From the NCBI GenBank assembly GCA_038030265.1, contig CM075941.1, positions 18,104,001 through 18,168,000 of the forward strand: DNA of 64,000 nucleotides. Direction: 5' to 3'. The notes beneath the pieces were generated by a model. The model made no database searches. It was not told the origin of the DNA and was given only the letters and a program-made list of their open reading frames with translations. This stretch comes from Corythucha ciliata (Eukaryota; Arthropoda; Insecta; Hemiptera; Tingidae). Positions 47,105 through 56,479 of this stretch are shown here, one piece after another (the stretch's first letter is position 1; each line of letters opens with the position of its first letter). A program made the position numbers and the translations under genes.

Positions 47105-47600
47105 TCACCCGTCGAGTCGAGCGAACACACCACATGCAAAACGTGCGTTTCTGAACTACCGAAAATTAAGTTCAAATAAGTGAAATTGAAGGAGGACAAA
47201 TTAAATTGTGGAGGAGCGGTGGTCTGCAATGAACTAAAACTAATAAGCTGAGACAGAGAGAAGCTGAAAACTGAAAAGGTCTGACTTCGAATACTGGACT
47301 GACCGTACCGTGACAACTTGAACTCGCCAAGTATACAAAAATTTGAGGGAGTAGTAGTGAACACTAGCAGTCAGCGTTTTCCAACGTACGCTGGGTGAAG
47401 ATACATAGAAGGTTGTGCGGGGCAAGCTGAGGAGTGGGGTACGACGAAAGAAGCAAAGAACGCTCTTGTTCAAGTTTCAAACGGCTGGCTTGTTCAAAGT
47501 TAATTTTTGTAATGGTGATGTGTGTGAGTATGTAAGACAGAAGACTAAGAATTTGTAATTCCAGCATAAGACTCCCAAGGATTAACTGTGAGCTTTATAG
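47105..47600 (-). promoter_or_regulatory. Possible promoter and first exon of an unidentified minus-strand gene
   Basis: On the minus strand a TATAAAG box (near 47597-47603) precedes about 450 bases of non-repetitive sequence that ends in a strong 5' splice site, GACG-GGTGAGTAC (near 47108-47116). Several short frames lie inside; none is recognisable. The downstream exon was not found. Confidence 0.3.
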
Positions 47601-47897
47601 AAGAAGTGCAAATTCATCGGCCTTAACATCGCTTTATGAACAAAAAATAAATATTAGTTTCCATTCTTTCTCCCAGTTTAAAAAATGTGTTAGTACGTTT
47701 ATGATTTAATGTTCCAGTGCTGTCCAACTAAATGCTAATACTAAATTTAAGCCAAACAAGCTTATTTCACGTTAACCAGGCTCTTAGATTTACCTTAGTT
47801 TACCAAGGGGGGGGGGGCTTTTTTTGCCCGCACTGTAAAATCTTCGTTTATACTATTCTACTGCATGGAGTTTTTGCATAATTACAAACCTTAGATA

Positions 47898-50377
47898 TGT
47901 CGCAGTCATTTTGTCAAATCCGTCATTTTACTAAATGCCTAGGCAAACTGTCAAATATTCGTTTTTGTTGGAAGAAAACACGCATTTGACAGATTGCCTA
48001 GGCGTTTAGTAAAATGATTAGTAAGTATATAAGACTAGGCATTTAGTAAAATGACTAGGCGTTTAACTAAATGACGGGCAGGGGTCCGGCAAATTGTAAA
48101 ACGAGTGAGGTTGTGAATATCTAGTGTTTAATAGGACTTTAATTAAATTTTCATGTTTTAGATTTGTAGCCGTAGCTCAAAGCAATGGTGTTTTTTTTTT
48201 TACAAGGACATCGACGAACCGTTGTTTCTCTGGACTTGGAACCGGTCACGATTAACGGCGTCGTATCAACATCAACAAAGTTCAAGCCGATAAAGCCAAT
48301 TCTTTATATGTAATGTTCTGATATTTCGTGTCCTAATCAGATTTCCGGCTGCCTCTGAACACTTCACTCCCTTCAACATGAACCACGAACAGCTCTTTTA
48401 TCGCGAAATAGACGCGTATTTTGTAGATAAACCGCGCCAAAAACCGTGGACAGTACGCGAAATGAACAGTAAAATTACCGAGTTGCAAAATATTAAAACC
48501 TCAAAATCGTCCAAGACCCAACAACAGTACTTCTTGCTCCGCACGTACGATGTAATCGAGGTAAGTTGAGCCACCTTTGTAGTTGAAATACATTAATTTA
48601 ATTTTGCAGTGCGTTTTCCTGTCCGTCTGTTTTTTCGTCTGTTTCAACTTTGTTTGTTGTTTGTTTTCAGGTCGCTGGTAAACTTTGCATGATCCGAAAG
48701 CCGAAAAGTGAGTCAGATATTGTTTATCAAGTACCCTACGAACAATTGTTTGCAAAATTGGACGAATGCCATAAAGCGACAGGACACGGTGGGAGAGACA
48801 AGTTGATCCACGCGTTACAGCGAAAATATGATGTTCCCCGCCCTGCTGTAACTGCTTACCTTAAGCATTGTTCAGTGTGTATCACCAAAAAGCCAATCCC
48901 TCAAAAAGGGGTCGTGGTGAAGCCCATAATTTCCCACAGATTTAATGCGCGTGGTCAGATTGATCTCATTGATCTTCAGTCTACACCTGATGGGGAATAT
49001 AAATGGATAATGCACTACCAGGATCATGCGACTAAGTTTTCTCAGCTTCGTCCTTTGGTGTCAAAGAGAGCGGCTGGAGCAGCATTAGAATTATTAAAAA
49101 TATTTTTGGATAAAGGAGCTCCTCAAATCTTACAATCCGATAATGGAAGAGAGTTTGTGGCTGAGGTAGTCCGCGAATTGATAGAAATGTGGCCCACTTG
49201 TAATGTAATAAATGGTCGGCCTAGGCATCCACAATCTCAGGGTTCGGTGGAGAGGGCTAATCAAGATGTTGAGCAAATGTTACGTGCTTGGATGACTGAC
49301 AACAATTCTACAAGGTGGTCGATGGGGCTGAACTTTGTTCAGTGGCACAAGAACACGTCTTTCCATCGGACAATTGGTCGAACTCCGTATCGGGCGGTGT
49401 ATGGTTGTGATCCAAAAGTTGGCATATCAGGTGAGATCCCAACCGAACTGCTTGACAAATTTATTGAAGAAGAAAATGTCATACTCTACTCAAGTGAAAA
49501 ATCGTCGAATGAAGGTGCGTCGTCTGATAGAGGATGTGAAGATCACGATAATACAACGAGTACAACATCAGAAGAACCTCGAGAGGAAGATCTCCGTGCA
49601 ATACAGGATGACTGTCGCGAAAAACAAGAAATCGCAGCCAAGCGAATGCTCCAGAGGTCATCGAAGCTTCACGATGCACTGAAGGTAGGAGATACAGTCA
49701 TCGTACACGTTCCAAAAGTAGATCGAGGACCACTCGACAGTAGGAGCATCGAAGGCATCATACTCCAGGCAAAAGAAAGTACTTGGAGGGTTGGAACGAA
49801 AGCTGGCGTGTTGACGCCGTGCTGCTCACGGGACCAACTAGCGAAAACGGATAGCCACCAAACCGAAGATGATGTTCCTTTGGACAAGAGTGTCTCGATT
49901 CGAGAGGCAGTTGCATTTTTTTCTCAGTTCGGCGGTCAAGGTATGCCGAAATGCAACTGCAAGGCCTCAGCGAAAAAATGTTCGTCCAGCAGGTGTTCCT
50001 GTTTGAAGAAAAAAAATCAAGTGCTCATCTCGCTGCCACGGAAGCTCTCCGTGTGAAAATAAGTAATAGGACCCTGACTGACTTCTTGACGATCTACGTG
50101 AGTAGAGAAAATTTTGTATTGATAATAATATTGTATTATTTGTTATATTATTGCTAGTTTGTATTAAACACTTATTCACGACCTCACTAGTTTTTCAATT
50201 TGCCGGACCCCTGCCCGTCATTTTGTTAAACGCCTAGTCATTTTAGTAAATGCCTAGTCATTTTACCAAATGCCTAGCCAATCTGTCAAATGTGTGTTTT
50301 CTTCCAACAAAAACGAATATTTGACAGTTTGCCTAGGCATTTAGTAAAATGACGGATTTGACAAAATGACTGCGACA
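47898..50377 (+). mobile_element. Complete Ginger-type DNA transposon
   Basis: A 2480-bp element bounded by long terminal inverted repeats, left 47898-48134 and right 50162-50377. The outermost 8 bases are TGTCGCAG at the left and the exact complement CTGCGACA at the right; TGTNR-type termini are the Ginger signature. A 4-bp duplication GATA flanks both ends (47894-47897 and 50378-50381), as expected for Ginger. The TIRs contain internal sub-repeats of a motif like CATTTTACTAAATGCCTAG. It carries one intact spliced integrase gene, so it may be autonomous. Confidence 0.93.
48378..50056 (+). CDS. Ginger-type DDE integrase/transposase, 2 exons (KRBA2-like)
   Basis: Transposase of the surrounding Ginger element. 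Exon 1 is 48378-48560 and exon 2 is 48671-50056, with a 110-nt phase-0 intron (donor gtaagt, acceptor ttttcag); predicted 522 aa. An H2C2 zinc-binding integrase N-terminal domain is visible (CHKATGHGGRDKL ... LKHCSVC), followed by the retroviral-type rve core with the acidic triad in IDLIDLQ, LQSDNGREFV and HPQSQGSVERANQD. The Gln-Gly-Ser-Val-Glu context of the third residue is typical of this group. The C-terminus holds a cysteine-rich knuckle (CNCKASAKKCSSSRCSC) like the CXC/tesmin modules of related host-annotated proteins. No stop or frameshift interrupts the frame. The start ATG gives MNHEQLFYREIDAYF; an upstream non-coding exon is possible. Confidence 0.92.
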
Positions 50378-50849
50378 GATACATAGTGATCACGTTTACG
50401 TGCTAACATCACGGGTGGGGGGGGGGTTGTGGAGTGAAGGGGGAACTAGATGAAGGGAGCTTGATAATTTCAAAGTCTTATGCCTTTCGGGTGGGTTGGC
50501 GGGGAGGGGGATGCCACGAAAATAAAAATGCATGTTACTTTTTTAGTGTGAATTACACAGTTTGCAATTCCATTAAAAAAACATGCATGCATTAGCAAAA
50601 ACGTTTGACTGATCCGTGAGGGACCAGGGGGGCTTTTTTGACCTTAACGGTTTTTTCTTAGAAATAATTAGATAATTCTCTTGATAGACTGCAGATCTGT
50701 AAGATTCATCATATTCATGTCAATCCAGACACTTTTTCAGGAAGATATGATTTTTTGTGATTTTTTTCCATCAATATTAACGAAATTATAGCGAATATTC
50801 TAAAATGCGGGCAAAAAAAAGTCCCCCCATGGTAAAGCGAGGGTTAATT

Positions 50850-52100
50850 AAGTAGAATTTTTGTCGAGCAACTCCACTGGGGAGCACAAGCTTTTTCTAG
50901 CTTATTCCCCCGTGGCCATTCTACACTTCTGTTTTAAAATTGTCACTAATAATTGTATTTGGCAATAAATAAATAAATAAACAAATAGAAGTAATGTTCC
51001 ATAATGTTATATTACTTACCTACAAATGTTCACCCCTGAACATGAAAGAGCGCATATTGTAATACTCTTCAAACACGGCGCAATAATTAATCAAATTAAT
51101 AAGAACAGTAATTGTTACGAAAATAGAAAGTACACCACGATTCCTCGACCCCCCTCCAATCAGCCCTCGTCTACTACTCGGCATACATTTTCTGGCCTTA
51201 TTTCTGCACCAAACCTGGTTTTTGAGGACTCGTTTTAATCTTCAGGAAATTCCGCATAAGCAGTAGTTTTCCTTTTTTCAAATAAGTCGAAAAAAAACCG
51301 TGAAATTACAAGGTAAAAGTTCAAGGCGAATTTAAAATAACTTCTGGGATGAAATTGGAAAAAAGGAAGACTAATGCATGTGCGGAATTTCCTGAAGATT
51401 AAAATGAGTCCTTAAAAACCAGGATTGGTGCAGAAATAAAGCCAGAAAATGTATGCAGAGTAGTAGACGAGTGGTGATTGGAGAGGGGTCGAGGAATCAT
51501 CACTGCAGTAGGTTTTCACGTCTTAAACACCTGGAAAACACTATAGGTGAAGGGTAAAGTAATTAATTTTACGACCTAAATTCACCCATTAGATAAGCGA
51601 AGAGTTGCTTTTTAAACAGGTAAGGATGTAATGCTGAAGAGAAGTTTGATTCGCATGACCGTAATGCTAATGCTTACAATAAAACTTCTAAAAACTACGG
51701 CTGTTAACTATTTCCTGAAAAGGAAGAGCCGAGATAGGGTTCGGAGAGACAACTGGTATAGAAATGGAGGTGAATTCATTTTTACCATCAACTATAGTTC
51801 TCGATTATTTTGATGATATCGAAAGAGACTTTCGACCCGGAAGTGAAGACAGAAACACCCTCTTTTCAATATTCAATAATTGCCTTTTTTCTTCTTTTTT
51901 TTTTGTGTGAGGTTGGTGAAATCTTTTACGGACTGACAGGTAGGAGCTTGCGAGTCTCCTCTCCCTTCGTGGTCGGACTCCCCGAGGCACTAAAACACCC
52001 TTCCCAAGTTCCTACTGCCTCCTTTATAGGATTGCCCCGGGACCACCTTTCGGTATTACTTCAGGACAATCTTTTTATGGCCTTTGAAGGCCCCGCCTTG
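50850..52100. repeat. Foldback element and unassigned flanks
   Basis: About 120-bp arms at 51135-51258 and 51380-51502 mirror each other (tctactactcggcatacatt / aatgtatgcagagtagtaga; ttaatcttcaggaaattccg / cggaatttcctgaagattaa). 50850-51130 and 51503-52100 hold no recognised gene. Confidence 0.75.
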
Positions 52101-52116
52101 TCTACTTTTTCTTTTT

Positions 52117-52799
52117 TCACCCAAAAAGCCCTCTCTTCAATCCTTTATTTTGAGAACCGTGCCTACATAAGTACTTAAGGCATCCCAGACTTCCTTCCTT
52201 TCCAAATTCTTTGTACCGTATCCGGACAGAATTCTCTAATGCGAGCAACGAGCTCGTCCCTGAGCTGAATCCATTTCGAGCACACAAAGAACCTATATGA
52301 TAGACACCGTCGTCCTCCATGAGGCAGTACCTGCACTCGCCGTCAGCTGCTTTCCCTATCCTCGCTCCCATGACCAGTGCAAGAACTGGGTCAGGTAATA
52401 CCCCACCTCCCCGTGTCTCCTATATTGGTCCATCCTTCAACATCCACAATCAATATTGCCGCCCGTGCTCGCCAGATCTGCATCGGTCTTCCTTCCTCAC
52501 TGAGCGGGGCTTGCTCCCCCTTACGCAGATATATTCTCCTCCTTTCATCCACCATTATGTCTATCGGTATTACGCTCGCTACAACCTGAACAGCAAGACC
52601 AGAAACTGTTCTGGAAATTCTTAACGCGTCTCTCCTTTGAACTGAGTCCAATCTAATCCTGTACTTCTCGCACTCCAAGTGCTTCGGCCCAGACCTCTGC
52701 CGCATATAGCATTACAGCCTCTGCCGTACGCATTAGGAGCCTCCTGTTCGCTGGAAATGGACCCTACACATTGGCCATCAGCCTACTGAGTCTTCCCAC
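52117..52799 (-). pseudogene. R1-like LINE relic, ORF2 C-terminal part
   Basis: The minus strand reads RRLLMRT(A)EAVMLYAAEVW-like, then VQRRDALRISRTVSG, VASVIPIDIMVDERRRIYL and a terminal Cys-His knuckle region (CRYCLMEDDGVYH). This order (post-RT thumb, IPI..ER.RIY motif, zinc knuckle) is typical of R1/LOA-type non-LTR elements. Stops and frame breaks are present. The upstream continuation lies at 54167-54296, separated by the hAT-like insertion. Confidence 0.7.
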
Positions 52800-54158
52800 C
52801 AGGCGCGGATCCAGAGTCGGCTTTTTTCGGACTTTTCCAAGTTTTGGCACATTTTCCAGGGAAAATTGAGCATTATCCATGAGGGACTCATATGAGCCAT
52901 GTCCGGCTCGGATCGACTCACTTTGAAATTATTCAGCCTAAAAATCCATTTTTGCTTTTAAAAAGCAATTATCGGCAAACATGATGAAAATTTAAAAATG
53001 GACAAAACCGCGTATTTTAGACTTTTCACGACAGAGGGATTCAGAAAATCAAGATGGATTTCCAGTCTTACGGGCCTTTCAATAAGTAATCACTGTGATT
53101 TTACAGGACGTTGCATAAAAAGAGTCGCACGAATTTTCCCGCACACGGTGGCCACATGATCGACAGCTTTCTGAATTAGAGCAAAAGCTCCACACCACAT
53201 AAATGCTTCAGCCGCGAAAAAAGGCCAACCACAAAACAAATTGACTATTTCTGCTTCAAATTGGCAATTTCTATTTCAAATTAATAATTTGTAAATTAAT
53301 TTGACAATTCCATAATAAAAATGACAAATTCCCCTTGAAACTGACGATGTTCTCATTACATTGACACCTTCTAAACTGAAAATTTAATCGAAAATTCAAC
53401 CCCCATCCATAAAGTAAATTCCCATAAAATTGCAAGTTTCCTCATATAACAAACAATTTTCTTATGAAATCGACAATTTCTTCGTGAAACTGACAAGTTT
53501 TTTCATGAAATAGACAATTTCACAATTTTCACCTAAAAATGTCTCTTGGTGAGGCATTTCGTATGGATTTTGTCTTGAAATTGACGATTCACGTGAGAGT
53601 GATTCCCCGAATGTTGTCTTTTGCCAACAGTGGGGCATTGTGTTGTGTGTGAATTCCGGTTTGAATGCGAAAATAATGCTTAGCATGAAAATAGCGCGCG
53701 AACTTTCCCGCGGACAGCGCTGAAGTCCAAAGAAGAGTTCTAATGCACATGGAACTTGCTGGGCAGCTCAGGTGTCTTGTCTCATGGATGGATCCATGGG
53801 TGCTTTTTAAGACATGATGATAGCAACCTTACATTCGGGGTGTGTTTGTTTTTTAACGAGCGCTCGTACTATAGTGACACTAGAGAAAATCGCGGAGCGA
53901 CCATGACGCGAAACATTCATTTCTGGACCGTTTAAGGGCCACTGCACTAGCGGTCTGGTAGCGTGTCAATGTCAACCTGGAACCGCTTGTATTTCAACCA
54001 ATTGGTTGAGCACGCGGCTCAGGGGACTCATGAATCACGTGTTTCTCAGACCAGTACCTTTGAGAAAATGGTCCTAAAATTTGACTTGATGGGCTTTTGG
54101 AGTCGGTTTTGACGATTTATTTGCACAAGTGACTTCGACTTCAAGGGGGCCGCCACTG
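52800..54158. mobile_element. hAT-like non-autonomous element with 8-bp target duplication
   Basis: CTTCCCAC occurs immediately outside both ends (52792-52799 and 54159-54166), an exact 8-bp target-site duplication as made by hAT transposases. Ends are short imperfect inverted repeats: CAGGCGCGGATCC at the left and, read inward from the right, CAGTGGCGGCCCC. The 1359-bp interior has no transposase frame; 53220-53540 is a degenerate array of a tgacaattt-type motif. It interrupts an R1-like LINE relic. Confidence 0.8.
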
Positions 54159-54166
54159 CTTCCCAC

Positions 54167-54296
54167 TACGATTGCAGCTTTGTCCGCTGCCTTGCTTATG
54201 TGGGCTTTCCATCTAGCATGACTCCAAGATACTTAATTGAATGAGCCGCAGCTATCTCCTGGCCTCCGACCTTCATCGTTATTCTGTAACCCAATA
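54167..54296 (-). pseudogene. R1-like LINE relic, upstream piece beyond the hAT-like insertion
   Basis: The minus strand encodes KVGGQEIAAAHSIKYLGVML followed by a disrupted HISKAADKAAIV. The YLGV.LD motif lies just after the reverse transcriptase core in R1-type elements. Reading across the removed insertion into 52799 continues as VGRLSRLMANV, which is the expected next segment. Confidence 0.65.
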
Positions 54297-54545
54297 GGGT
54301 TATTTATTTATTTACAACACTATTGACGTGTATGTTCCTTAAAATGTCCGGCAATTAGTGAATTAATTGAGTTTAGAAGGCTCTTTTCTACGGACAATTA
54401 TGGGATTACTCCCCTCCTCACGCACTACCATTGTCACAACTGTGAATTCGAGTGAGTAGGGACGCATGCCATGCACTGACCCGATAGGTGCAGTTTGAGT
54501 TCCGGAAGGGGATTTCTCCTGGGTGGATTCGCTCTTTGCGTGGGC

Positions 54546-54610
54546 TCCCGGGGTAGGCTCAATTGGCGCGAAATTAGGAGGTCGTGGGTTCGAATCCCAC
54601 CTGGAGAGCA
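54546..54610 (+). repeat. tRNA-like fragment (Pol III box remnants)
   Basis: TAGGCTCAATTGG resembles an A box with one extra base, and GGGTTCGAATCCC is a perfect tRNA T-arm/B box. The interval between them is too short for an anticodon arm, so this is a tRNA pseudogene or SINE head and not a working tRNA. Confidence 0.5.
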
Positions 54611-55084
54611 ATTTTTTCTCGGAACTCAAAACAAGTAAAGAATAGTACTTAGTAGGTATTTCATTTAAAGATTAATTTATTTATTTTCAGCCTCCCCACT
54701 CCCTCGAATTCACAGTTGAATTCACATGACAGGTGTTCACGATGATGGGCGTCTATGAAGCGTGGTGTCTACGTAGGGTGGTGTCTACGTACTACGAAGG
54801 GGGGTGTCTACGAAGAGAGGTGTTCGTTCACGATGATGGGCGTCTACGACGGACGGTGTCGAACAGTGGTGTCTACGTTCTCTAAAGGTGTTGACATGTA
54901 TACATATAGCAACTCGAGCCTTGGACGAGTGAACATCTCTTGCCTGCTCGAACGAGTAACACCCTAATCAAGGAAGCGTCTCTCTTCCGATAAGTTTTTA
55001 TTTTATTTCTCTTTGTTGTTTCTCTTTCATTTCTATAGACAGGAACTTAACTTAACTCTAAGTATTAATACTTCACAAATCGAG

Positions 55085-56455
55085 ATGAGTGGGGTAGACG
55101 GGGGGAAACCCCCCGATACCGATGTTAATATGGAAAGTGTGGAAGCGTTACATACGGGAAATACTCCTATTGAAACGGGCCAAAGAGTGGAAAAAAGAGT
55201 AGAAATAAACAAAACTGACCAAGTTAAGAACAAAGAGCAAACTCGTCTCTCTTTCTATTACAATCAGACGGATAACGGTCCGTTTATTCTTTATCTGGAA
55301 AGTAAGAATGAAGATAAAATGGGAGTATCACGTATACATCCAATGTCGATCGGAAAATTAATTTTCGAAAAACATCCAAACTTGTCAGAAAAAATTGTTA
55401 CTATAAAAAAAAGCGGGCGAAATAGAATTTCAATCGAACTCAACAATTACGCATCGGCTAACTCACTTATGGATTCTTCGGTCATAAAAGAAAATGGGTT
55501 TAAAATGTACGTTCCTCATCACCTCGCTTGTCGTCGTGGCGTAATACGAGGTGTAGATAAAACGTTAAGTGATGATGAAATTAAAGAAGTTGTTCGTGGT
55601 CCTTTGGGTGAAAAGCTCGATATCCTTTTTGTCAAACGTTTTTTCCGTCGCGTTAATTCTGATGCTGGCTCTTCCTCAGCGCCATCATATTCAGTTTCAT
55701 TTACCATAAGAGGACAAGTCCTCCCCTCTCATGTATTCATTCACCACGTGATCTGTGCAGTCCATCCTTATGTTCAAAAAGTCGTTCAATGCACCAAATG
55801 CCTTCGTTATGGTCATTTTAGTGATCAGTGTAAAGGATCTACTCGTTGCGCGAGATGCGGTGATTCACACGATACTAAAGAATGTGATAAAGACAGGAGT
55901 AAATGTATCCATTGCGGCGGCCCTCATTCGGCTACAGATAGGAATTCTTGCTCTCAGTTCGGAATAGAACAACGAATTAAAAAAGTGATGAGTGAATCAA
56001 ATATTCCATACTATGAAGCCAAAAATTTCGTTACCGGAAACAGTTTTGCTGCTTTGTCCAAAGCTCCTCCATTATATAGCACAAAAGAATTTCCTCCTCT
56101 TATCCGGAGTAATGTAAACAATATGCCACAAAGACTTGCCTCTTCCAGCTCTTTTCCTAGATCTACTAAACGTCTACGCTCTCCTTCTCCCGTTAAATTC
56201 AAACACACAGAACACATTAATAACTATACTCATAAGAATATTTCCGGTGGCTTAGTTCGTTCTAACCCTCATAGCTTTTCACCCTCAACGTCTTCCTCAT
56301 CTCTTCTAAATGTTGCTAATCAAGAGTTTATTACTATAATAGAGCAGTTGCTAAAATCCCTAGGTGTTGACACATCAAAATTCACAACCGAAGATATTAA
56401 AATTATGCTTCGTGAAACACTAGAAAATCAAAATAAAGATAATCCGAATCCATAA
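55085..56455 (+). CDS. LINE ORF1 nucleic-acid-binding (gag-like) protein
   Basis: A 456-residue ORF1 protein of the I-type LINE; it binds the element RNA. The chosen start is the ATG giving MSGVDGGKPPD at 55085; the open frame extends upstream to 55013 without a better start. Three consecutive CCHC-type knuckles are visible: CTKCLRYGHFSDQC, CARCGDSHDTKEC and CIHCGGPHSATDRNSC, preceded by a region (about residues 100-220) in the position of the PRE_C2HC/RRM-like domain. The C-terminal part is Ser/Pro-rich and low in complexity. The frame is intact, unlike ORF2 just downstream. Confidence 0.9.
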   Translation: MSGVDGGKPPDTDVNMESVEALHTGNTPIETGQRVEKRVEINKTDQVKNKEQTRLSFYYNQTDNGPFILYLESKNEDKMGVSRIHPMSIGKLIFEKHPNLSEKIVTIKKSGRNRISIELNNYASANSLMDSSVIKENGFKMYVPHHLACRRGVIRGVDKTLSDDEIKEVVRGPLGEKLDILFVKRFFRRVNSDAGSSSAPSYSVSFTIRGQVLPSHVFIHHVICAVHPYVQKVVQCTKCLRYGHFSDQCKGSTRCARCGDSHDTKECDKDRSKCIHCGGPHSATDRNSCSQFGIEQRIKKVMSESNIPYYEAKNFVTGNSFAALSKAPPLYSTKEFPPLIRSNVNNMPQRLASSSSFPRSTKRLRSPSPVKFKHTEHINNYTHKNISGGLVRSNPHSFSPSTSSSSLLNVANQEFITIIEQLLKSLGVDTSKFTTEDIKIMLRETLENQNKDNPNP

Positions 56456-56479
56456 GTATATATACTATATTTTCTATAA

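Larger units (their letters stand above)
47797..50845. mobile_element. Older inverted-repeat element into which the Ginger copy inserted
   Basis: Sequence at about 47797-47850 (taccaag, a G run, cttttttt, gcccgcactgtaaaat) is matched in reverse complement at about 50788-50845 (ataattct-like AT stretch, gcgggc, poly-A, a C run, atggtaaagc). These arms lie outside the Ginger TIRs, so they look like the ends of an older element. About 50 bp of each arm can be aligned by eye, with several mismatches. Confidence 0.5.

Noticed and set aside
54546..54610. tRNA gene
   Set aside because: A perfect T-arm is present, but the space between A-box-like and B-box sequences cannot hold an anticodon arm and the acceptor stem does not pair.
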